From positions 710,681 through 774,680 of the forward strand of contig BCIH01000002.1 of the NCBI GenBank assembly GCA_002897115.2: a stretch of DNA of 64,000 nucleotides, written 5' to 3'. Below, in pieces: positions 56,553 to 64,000 of the stretch. Origin of the DNA: Prototheca cutis (lineage: Eukaryota; Chlorophyta; Trebouxiophyceae; Chlorellales; Chlorellaceae). A model generated the notes under the pieces. That model made no database searches and was not told where the DNA came from. It saw only the letters and a list, made by a program, of their open reading frames with translations. Every line of letters begins with the position of its first letter. Within the stretch, counting starts at the first letter, position 1. The translations under genes were made by a program, and so were the position numbers.

Positions 56553-57135
56553 AGAAGTCCCTCTTTTCTCTACCACGCCGCACGCTCGGTGGCACCGGAC
56601 TATTGCACAGCGCCNTGATGACTTTTGTCTGTGCATGTATATTTGTATGCATCCCAAACTGGGCGTGTAGTCTTTCGGGCGGTTGGTGTTGACCACAATG
56701 GCCTGACTTGTATCCCTCCAATTCTCGCTTTGTTTCCTTGCCTGAAAGTCTTGCTTTACACCAGCTTTTCTTCGGATGCAGGTAGTATTGCAGCAAGTGG
56801 AGAAGAAGGAGAGAAAGGGGGAGGGACNCGCCGGCGGCGTCCAGAAACAAACATGAGACACAACAGTGAAGCGAGCATCGCCTACCTTGTTCATTCTCTA
56901 GCAGTTCAGAGAGCCCCGCTGGTCTGGAACTGGGTGCTGCCATCCACGGGCCGGCCAGTTTGAACCGGCTCGCTCTCGCGGCATGGCATGGCATGGGCAA
57001 GGCTGCCACCAAACGTACGACGATTGATGAGTAGGAGAACACTTCCTTTTCTTCTCCTTGCCACAGCATATTATTTTCTTTGTAGTGGCGGTGGCTACAC
57101 GCCCAGCTCACCGAGGTGTCGGGCCCAGGCATCGG
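56553..57135. other. convergent intergenic stretch, FBXO7-like and asparagine synthetase
   Basis: 583 bp with two 3' UTRs. No gene is seen. Confidence 0.45.
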
Positions 57136-59491
57136 TCACTCGCCGTGGATGAAGCCGTTGGTGACCTGGGGCTTGTCAAAGTCAAAGCCGTGGCCCGCCT
57201 TGTGGACGTGGGTGATGGCGCGGCCGCTGATCTCGTGGGCTCCCTCCCAGGACGGGTCCCAGGAAATGGCCTCGGGCGTGGAGCACGCGATGGACAGGCC
57301 CTTGGGCACCGTCTCGAACGCGTGGGGGTTGGGGAACGCGCGGTCAAAGATGTCACGTAGGAGGTAGTACTCCTTGTTGCGGGGCGGGTGCTCGGGGAAA
57401 CGCTTGGCGCGCACCGCGAAATCGGCATCAGAAACCACGGCGTCAGCGTACGCCTTGAGACCATCGACCCAGTCATAGCCGACGCCATCAGAAAACTGCT
57501 CCTTTTGACGCCACAGCACGTCGTCCGGGAGGTACGGCTTCTCCGCAACATCAAAGGCTTTGCGCAGCACGTATTTTTCCATCTTGGGGTGCAGGCCGTC
57601 GGGCAGGATGTTGTTGTCGGGCATCTTGGCCGCGGGGTCCAGCTCCATCACCAGCTGCAGCAGGGACTTGTCCAAGAATGGGACGCGCGTCTCCACGCCC
57701 CAGGCAAACGGGGCCTTGTTGGCACGAAGCACGTCCCACTGGTGCAGCCGCCGCAGCAGCCGCACCGTCTCGGCCTGAAACTCGCCGGGGCTGGGAGCCT
57801 TGTGGAAGTACAGGTAGCCGCCAAACGCCTCGTCAGCGCCCTCGCCGCTCAGCACCACCTTGATGCCCAGTGCCTTGATCCGCCGAGCAAGAAGGTACAT
57901 CGGCACTGCCGACCGCACCTGCAGGTTGTTATTGATTATTGAATTTTCACGCATTTATGTATTCAATCAATAAGTCATCCAGTGCGTTTGTGCGGGTCAG
58001 GGATGCATTGGCTGCATGGCACATGTGCCCGTCAGGTGCTCGGTTCCAGGAGGCCAGCTGCCCCACCTGCTCGATGGATTCGATGTGCCAGATGAGGTCC
58101 TCCAGTGCGTCCACACCCTCCTGGACCGTAAATGTAAACTCGTGGTGGTCCGTGCCCAAAAAGTCTGCTACCCGCCGGGCAGCGGCCAGATCGGGAGAGC
58201 CACGGATGCCGATGGAAAAGGTCTTCACCTTTTGGTCCGACTTGAAGCTGTAGCTTGACTCAGCCATGTGCCTACGGAATGGAGTGTTTGATGTGGGGTG
58301 GGGGGGTGCAAGCTTGTTTACGGGTCAAAGCATGCATCCGTGTGAGCATGTATGCATGTGGATCTCCCAGGTAGATAGAACCCCCCCCACACGCACACGC
58401 GCGCGCGCGTGCACGTGCGCAAAAGTACCTGACGGCGACCGAGGCCACGAGGCTGGAGTCCAGACCGCCCGAGAGGAGGATGCCCAGCGGGGCATCGGCC
58501 ATCAGGCGCTTGACCACAGAGTCGACAAAGGTCTGGCGCAGCTTGTCCAGGTCCACGGGCGNGCTCGGCACGCGAGATTCGTCGAGCCACGCCGGCTGGA
58601 AGTAGCGCTCCAGCTTGCCTGTCTTGCTCCGGTAGACGTGGCCGGGAGGAAAGATGTCCAGGGTCTTGAGGTGCTGGAGTGCCTTCATCTCCGAGGCCAC
58701 CCACACCGCGCCATTCTCGTCGCGGCCCCAGTACAGGCTGCAGATGCCCATGGGGTCTCGCGCGATGACATACTCTTCGGTAGCCTCGTCCCAGATGCAG
58801 CAGGCAAAAATGCCATCCAGCAAGTTCCAGAGCTCGTTACTCTCGCCCAGCTCCTGCACCATGTAACCAATGATGGCGGCGTCGGAGCCAGAGGGAATGC
58901 TCACGCCGGGCATCTTCTCCGCCGCCAGAGCCTTGTGGTTGTAAATCTCGCAGTTCCTGTGTATAAGGGGGTGCGTGGCGAGCGGTCGTGACTTTGAGGT
59001 CGACCGAGTGTCGCCATGGGCATTGCAACGCTGGGACATGTGGACAACGATTGTCTGGTTAGTAAGGAATGGTGATTAACCGTTCTTCCCTCTCCAGCGA
59101 CAGGCAGATGCTTCACTACCAACAGTAACCCCCCCATCCAAACTGCCACTCACAGAGCCCAGACCAGGTTGCCCTCTGGCCGGACGATTTGGAAGGGTTG
59201 CCTGCAGTAAACGCGTTGGTTGATCAGAATTGAGAAAAGGATAGCCAAAGGCTAGGCAAGCCCGCAAGGCACCACCACCAGTACCCAGCGGTACTCAACG
59301 TGCCTGCCATTGTCGCTGGGGTCGACGATGTTCAGCCGCTCGAAGGAGAAGAACGCGCGGCCCTTGGGATCCTCATACACCCCCGAGCTATCGGGCCCTC
59401 TGTGCCTCAGATGCCGACTGTTGCGAAGAACCAGGCGCCTGTTGGCCTCCACATCCCCAGTCACTCCTAGGGCTGCGAGGATGCCGCACAT
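57136..59491 (-). CDS. ASN: asparagine synthetase (glutamine-hydrolysing)
   Basis: Five exons, high to low: 59304-59491, 59154-59201, 58429-58956, 58067-58271, 57136-57918 (583 aa). Makes Asn from Asp, Gln and ATP in the cytosol. The class-II glutaminase domain has nucleophile Cys2 (MCGILAALG), RHRGPDSSG, RLNIVDPSDNG-RQPF and EIYNHK, but the oxyanion-loop NGE is NCE here. The synthetase domain has DGIFACCIWD, ARDPMGI, PP-loop LLSGGLDSSLVAS, SIGIRGSPDL, HHEFTFTVQEG, LSGEGADEAFGGYLYFHKAP and ANKAPFAWGVETRVPFLD. Intron 1 needs a GC donor (GGCAG|GCACGT). At the exon 4/5 join, HIESIEQ-VRSAVPMYL is two residues shorter than the usual DVTTIRAS stretch, so that boundary is less sure. Confidence 0.93.
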
Positions 59492-60235
59492 GGCTCTGCC
59501 CGCGCACTCCTGATCAGCAGTGCCAAAATACGCCAAGCGCCTGTAATTGTCACTCTGATAATGGAAGAAATAGTGCGTAGCGCTGTGCAACGCGCGACAA
59601 AGTCCTCTAGCCAACTACCCGGATCGCCCAGCGCGTCCCCTCACTTCCCCCATGACAACATGACACGCCACATGCATGCGGTGGGGACCTGGATGAACCG
59701 CTGTCCCCTGTTGGTTTCGGAGCTTTGCCCTCGTGCTTTGTCCCTCTCCATGCACGATTCTCTTCCAGCTGCCCTAATGCATTGATTTGCCAAAGAGAAT
59801 GTTTTAAATGAAACCAAAGTGTCCCGGCAATCGTGGTGGGCTCGCGAGGGGGACCATCAGAAAACCGCGCCTGCCTGCCGTTGGGCTCCCATAACTGACA
59901 GTGTTTGTGGGGGCGCAAGGCTGGCCGCAAATCCCCCCCCCCCCTTTTTTCCGGCGTGCTAGGTATGCCCAAGTACATATTCTGTGTGCTGGCAGCTTAC
60001 TACAGAGATGAACGGAAGTCAAGGAGAGCAATTGAAAAGTGAACTCACAAGAAGAACAAGTATTCAGGGCAGCATGCCATCGTTCGGCGGCACTTGCGAT
60101 GCACCACTCTGTCCAGTATGATGATCATGGGCTGCATGCATGCTTGCATGATGGCGCGCTCTTGTCCACGGTACAAGCACAAAATCGCAGGGCCCATTGG
60201 AAGGACCCACAGTGACCAGGCGAGACTTATGGGTC
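59492..60235. other. intergenic stretch between asparagine synthetase and the RibBA-like gene
   Basis: 744 bp with the promoter of the synthetase gene and the 3' end of the next minus-strand gene. A C10 run lies near 59934-59944. No gene is seen. Confidence 0.45.
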
Positions 60236-61089
60236 TCAGCACGCCTTTGCCGAAAGACCGTGCGCCCGCAGGCCAGCTGCGAGCCCAGCATCCGCGACTT
60301 CACAGGCTGTCAAAGCCGTGGCCTTGAGCATCTGCGCCACAAACGCCGTGTCCAGCTGACTGAGACCCTCGTTGCTGGCCGCTGCTGGAGTCCTGCTGGC
60401 CGCGCACTGGCCGGCGACCGCGGCCACCTCCTCGTCTCCCATGCCCTGGGGGACATGGAGCAGCGCGACGCAGTCTGCTCCAGCCATGCTGCTGCTGGTG
60501 GTGGCGGTGGGATGCGCAAGGTCCACGACGGCCAGTCGGCCGGCACCGACACCGGTGCTGGTGCCGGACCGGGTAACAAGCGCGTGCCGGACGCAGTCGT
60601 CATCAATGAGCGACCGGAACACACGGACTCCCTCAGTCCCCGACGCAGAGGACAGCTGTCCCGCGGGCTCCACCAGGCTGTCATGCAGCAGGCGGTACCG
60701 CGCGAGGTCGGCGATGGTAATGCGGCGAAGGCCGTGCCGTGTGGCAAACACTTCCAGCTCTGGCGCCCGTGCCATGGTCCCCCGGACATCGTCGTTCACG
60801 ACTTCAGCCAGCGCACCCGCGGGGAAGCACCCGGCCAGCCGCGTCAGGTCTGCACCGGCCTCCGTGTGCCCGGGCCGTCGCAGCACGCCGCCCTGCTCAG
60901 AGGAGGGGTATTGATCTTGGGAGGGTGCTTAGGGTTTCTTTGGTTGTTGGGCAGCGAGCGTGGATTGGAAGAGTGTAGTGTGGTGGGCTAGCAGAATCTG
61001 TTAGGAGTGTGTGTGTGTGTGTTGAGGCATGCATGTTTGGACATGCATGCATGCTGAATACCCTCCCCGCCACCACCCACCCACCCACA

Positions 61090-61121
<32 letters not shown>

Positions 61122-61886
61122 CATCAAACAAACACACCCAAAAAGCGCAAATCATCAAAAACCGCCACCACCCATAAACAAACGTACCGTTCGTGCGCGG
61201 AGGGGAAAGATGTGCCCTGGCTTGCGCAGGTCGGCCGGCCGCGTGGCAGGGTCGGACAGGGTGCGCAGTGTGTGCGCTCTTTCCTCGGCCGAGATGCCGG
61301 TGGTCACGCCGTGGCGGGCGTCGACGGTGACGGTGAAGGCTGTGTACATGGTCTCCTCGTTTTCGGCGCTGGAAACCATGAGCGGCAGGCCCAGGCGATC
61401 GAGGTCCTCCCCGTGCATGCCCACGCACACCACGCCGCTGGTGTGGCGGATGAGAAAGGCGGTGGCCTCTGTGGAGATGCGGTCCGCCGCGCAGATCAGG
61501 TCGCCCTCGTTCTCGCGGTCCTCGCTGTCCAGCACCACCACCAGCCGGCCAGCCGCGATGTCCTCCAGGGCAGAGGCAATGGAGTCGAAGCCCGGAGTGG
61601 GGGCGTCCAGCGGGAGCGGGGTGGGGATGGGGGCAGTCACAGGAACAGTGCTGGCACTTGGGACAGCAGGCCAGGGCCTGCTGGTCTCCGAGGGCGGCAG
61701 GGCAGCCGTGACGCGTGGAATGAGACGGGCATGGAACTGGGATGCACGACCACGGGTCCCGATCCGCCGAGAGTGCGCCAGGCCCCCAGGGATAGACACC
61801 GCGGCTCTCCGACATGGGTCGCCGGCACCAAGGGTGCAGGGGGCCCTGCCCTCTGGCTTGTTCAGCAACGCCGATGGTCTCATCAT
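60236..61886 (-). CDS. DHBP synthase with a decayed GTP cyclohydrolase II-like half (RibBA-type, plastid)
   Basis: Two exons, high to low: 61188-61886 and 60236-60892 (451 aa). An Arg/Ser/Pro-rich plastid transit leader (about 1-85) starts MMRPSALLNK. The 3,4-dihydroxy-2-butanone-4-phosphate synthase domain is complete: VLDSEDRENEGDL, IRHTSGVVCVGM, HGVTTGISAEERAHT, GHIFPLRAR, VLRRPGHTEAGADLTRLAG, VVNDD..MARAPELE and RHGLRRITIADLARYR. It makes the four-carbon precursor of riboflavin from ribulose-5-phosphate. After YR, where RibBA enzymes carry GTPCHII, about 140 residues follow the same length logic (ALLHVPQG, AGLAAGLRAHGLSAKAC) but lack the C-x2-GD...C-x-C zinc site and the RQEGRG motif. GTPCHII activity is therefore not expected. 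Confidence 0.85.
61080..61123. repeat. (ACGC)n microsatellite in the RibBA-like intron
   Basis: CACC then ACGC units on + (GCGT on the coding strand), inside the intron 60893-61187. The acceptor-side half of that intron is CA-rich on the coding strand. Confidence 0.8.
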
Positions 61887-62235
61887 GTCGAATGAAATGT
61901 GCGCCACAAAATCCAACTGATCATAAATGCGCCTGGCCTGGAGAAGGTTACGTCGCTCCGACAAGGATGACTTGGCCTGTGGGGGTCTATCAGGTAATTG
62001 GGCGAATGCGGTGACGAGGGCCCCCCCCTGTTTGGAGCCCAGCTGGTGGCAGGGCGCGACATGGTGGTCCGGGCAGATTTTTCGATGTCTCTGCGACCAA
62101 GGGCCCGCGCTTAGGTGTTGATACCGGCCTCTGTGCATGTTCAAAAACGCCTGGAGGTTGAGCGCCATCTGACATTTCCTGCCGCCGCCCCCCATCACCC
62201 TGTTGGAGTAGCGGGCCGGGCAGGAAGCGCTGGCC
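61887..62235. promoter_or_regulatory. bidirectional promoter interval, RibBA-like and eIF3h
   Basis: 349 bp between divergent start codons. No box assigned. Confidence 0.4.
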
Positions 62236-63503
62236 ATGGCGAGCGGCCAGCCCATCTCGTTCGCCGCGGCGGCACAGAAGGAGCAGACGAAGTCAGAGTT
62301 GGTCAGCGTGCAGGTGGAGGGCCAGGTCATCCTGAAGATCGCGCAGCACTGCCGGGAGCACGCCACGGGCAACAGCGTGGTCACCGGCCAGTTGCTGGGT
62401 CTCGATGTGGGCCAGACTCTGGAGGTCACAGACTGCTTCCCCTTCCCCGTGAGTGCCATGCTGTGTGGGGGAATGGGAGAGCCAGGTCGCATGAGTAAAT
62501 GGGGTGCCGGTTGGGGGCCCTGGGAAAGGCCCGCCTGGGCCGCAGGCATGGTAATGGTGAAGTCTGGAGAGTGGCCATCACGCGTACATGATGCTCCCAG
62601 CCCGGCCAGCACACACACTCTGCGATGCGTATGCATGCAGCCGCGAGAAATCCGCATTACCCATTTGCCACGACCCTTTCCTGCGAGCAGGGTAACGCGG
62701 CGGAGGAGGATGCCGACGGCCCGGGCGAGGGCGAGGGGTACCAGCTGGAGATGATGCGTTGCCTTCGCGAGACAAACGTTGATAACAACATGGTTGGCTG
62801 GTACCAGTCNTCTTCGGGCGGTTCGTGGCAGGTGGTGGAGATTGTAGAGACGTTTGTCAACTACCTGGAGAACCTGGACCGCTGCATCTGCATCGTGTAC
62901 GACACCCTGGCTGCGGCCAGCGGGTGCCTGGGCCTGACGGCGGTGCGGCTGACGGAGCCGTTTGCTCGGGGTCTGCGGGAGGGCGTTCTCACCGTGGAGC
63001 GCGTGCGTGCGGGGGGTCTGTCCTGGCGCGATATTTTCCAGGAGATTCCCATCACCGTGCACAACACCCCCCTGGCGGCGGCGCTGGCNGCGGCCATCGC
63101 GCCCCGAGGCCGCGCCGACGCAGCCGACGCTGCGCGGCTGACGCTGGCGGCCGCCCCCCGGCTGGAGCGCAGCGTCGAGTTTCTCAACGACTGCCTGGAC
63201 GACGTGGCCGTGGAGCAGGGGCGGCTCACTGCCCACGCCGCGGCCGTGCGCCGCAACGCGCAAGCCGCCGCCGCGTGGCGCGCGCAGCGGCGCTCGGAGA
63301 ACCTAGCCCGCCGTGCCGCGGGCGAGGAGCCGCTGGGCGAGGAGCCGCCNGAGGGCATGTTCCGGCCGCCCACGGAACCCAGCGCGCTCGAGGGCATGCT
63401 CCTGCTCAAGCAGATGACCAGCTATTGCGATGCCATCGGCGCGACCTCCAACCAATCCATTCAGCGGCTCATGGCCGCGCAGGCCCTGCAGCAGCGCGGC
63501 TGA
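62236..63503 (+). CDS. translation initiation factor eIF3 subunit h
   Basis: Two exons: 62236-62448 and 62691-63503 (341 aa). A non-catalytic MPN-domain subunit of the eIF3 complex in the cytosol. Family signatures: VQVEGQVILKIAQHCREH, VVTGQLLGLDVGQTLEVTDCFPFP, EGYQLEMMRCLRETNVDN, VGWYQ, FVNYLENLDRCICIVYD, LTAVRLTEPF, IFQEIPITVHN, then an Ala/Arg-rich helical C-terminal half with LERSVEFLNDCLDD and SALEGMLLLKQM. The JAMM metal ligands (HxH) are absent, as in all eIF3h. The phase-0 intron lies right after FPFP. A TGTAA lies 53 bp after the stop. Confidence 0.95.
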
Positions 63504-63555
63504 TTGATGGTGGGGTGGATGGAGAAGCGCGCCCTATCCACGCTCTTCTTCACGA

Positions 63556-63560
63556 TGTAA
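63556..63560 (+). terminator. TGTAA, probable polyadenylation signal of eIF3h
   Basis: The chlorophyte-type poly(A) signal, 53 bp after the stop codon. Position fits; use is inferred. Confidence 0.5.
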
Positions 63561-63620
63561 CACTGCGGCTCTGCTGTTGTCCTTCTTTCTGAAGAGATTT
63601 GGTTGTTTGTTTTTTTTGTT

Positions 63621-63636
<16 letters not shown>

Positions 63637-63708
<72 letters not shown>
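63637..63708. repeat. G homopolymer of about 72 bp after a T-rich run
   Basis: T-runs (63603-63636) followed by G broken by a single T at 63671, then CGCGCGCGG. Either a hypervariable tract or an assembly/sequencing artefact. The true length is unreliable. Open frames through it (poly-Gly, poly-Pro) are meaningless. Confidence 0.85.
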
Positions 63709-64000
63709 CGCGCGCGGCGCCGCAGGACGTGGGTCGGAGTAGGGCACAGAACTGGTGCACAGAACTGGTGCACAGAGACATGCTAGACATGGAAGCTGGC
63801 AAACAATCATTGAGGAGGCAGTACAGAAAAAGCACACAGCAAAGGTTTGACGGGATCTGATTTCCCGTGATAAATGGTTGTTCCACACTCCCACGTCTCC
63901 CCTGCGTTCCTCTGCCCCCGAACTCCCAGCAAACGGAACCCCGACAGAAATCCGCAAGTCCCAATCAGTCTCGTGCACACCACGAAAATCCATCCCAAGC
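63709..64000. other. 3' window edge, no gene recognised
   Basis: About 290 bp after the G tract. Contains a duplicated AGAACTGGTGCACAGA and no gene-like frame. Confidence 0.45.

Noticed and set aside
61155..63263. A 702-codon - strand frame running from the DHBP synthase exon across the promoter and over eIF3h
   Set aside because: Only the part below 61887 is gene-like. Above it the frame is antisense to conserved eIF3h exons and lacks any domain.
63577..63860. Poly-Gly and poly-Pro open frames
   Set aside because: Products of the G homopolymer; not a protein.

Overview
The window is nuclear DNA of a green alga, most likely a chlorophyte of the Chlorella/trebouxiophyte kind. The reasons are GC-rich coding exons split by many short (about 100-350 bp) spliceosomal introns, a nuclear gene for plastid ribosomal protein L33 and one for plastid S10, an organellar phenylalanyl-tRNA synthetase with a transit-like leader, a Chlorella HUP-type sugar transporter relative, and TGTAA motifs downstream of two stop codons. 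Species is not determinable from the sequence alone. Isolated single N positions are scattered through exons without breaking frames, so they look like masked ambiguous or allelic bases, not gaps.

Layout. 1-372: 3' end of a secreted proline-rich protein gene. 373-10.5 kb: a repeat-rich, gene-poor tract with one divergent HUP-type transporter (3.7-5.5 kb), three copies of a dispersed element, and a proline-rich retroelement-like ORF (7.65-8.8 kb). 10.5-19.2 kb: an ankyrin/poly-Q protein and a TPR plus double-methyltransferase PRMT9/PRMT7-like protein, both on +. 19.7-28.3 kb: three tandem paralogous secreted alpha/beta-hydrolase genes on -, with identical intron positions. 29.1-32.3 kb: organellar PheRS (+, 12 exons). 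32.5-33.1 kb: a small HMG-box protein (-). 33.6-35.6 kb: GPC1/DUF2838 glycerophosphocholine acyltransferase (-). 35.9-39.6 kb: PGAP1-type GPI inositol-deacylase (+). 40-43.2 kb: nucleolar GTPase NUG2/GNL2 (+). 43.3-44.3 kb: plastid uS10 (-). 44.7-48.6 kb: beta-COP (+). 49.1-49.6 kb: plastid bL33 (-). 50.5-52.6 kb: an intronless ABCG half-transporter (-) bracketed by direct copies of a second dispersed repeat. 54.5-56.6 kb: FBXO7-like F-box protein (+). 57.1-59.5 kb: asparagine synthetase (-). 60.2-61.9 kb: a RibBA protein whose GTP cyclohydrolase II half looks decayed (-). 62.2-63.5 kb: eIF3h (+). 63.6-63.7 kb: a long G homopolymer.

The genes are mostly unrelated housekeeping functions (translation, ribosome assembly, vesicle coat, GPI and phospholipid metabolism, Asn and riboflavin synthesis), so no operon-like logic is expected. 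I inferred exon-intron models by joining frames at GT/GC...AG sites that keep phase and restore family-conserved protein; every multi-exon model listed closes in phase except the 5' end of the sugar transporter.

The most unusual signals are: (i) introns whose 5' part is G/T-rich (TnGn, GTGT) and whose 3' part is C/A-rich (CnAn, CACA), so the two ends can pair; (ii) frequent GC-AG introns (5 of about 74); (iii) a PRMT9-like protein in which the first methyltransferase copy is the degenerate one; (iv) a RibBA protein without the GTPCHII zinc cysteines. I did not find a CRISPR array, a defence system or an obvious new multi-gene system.
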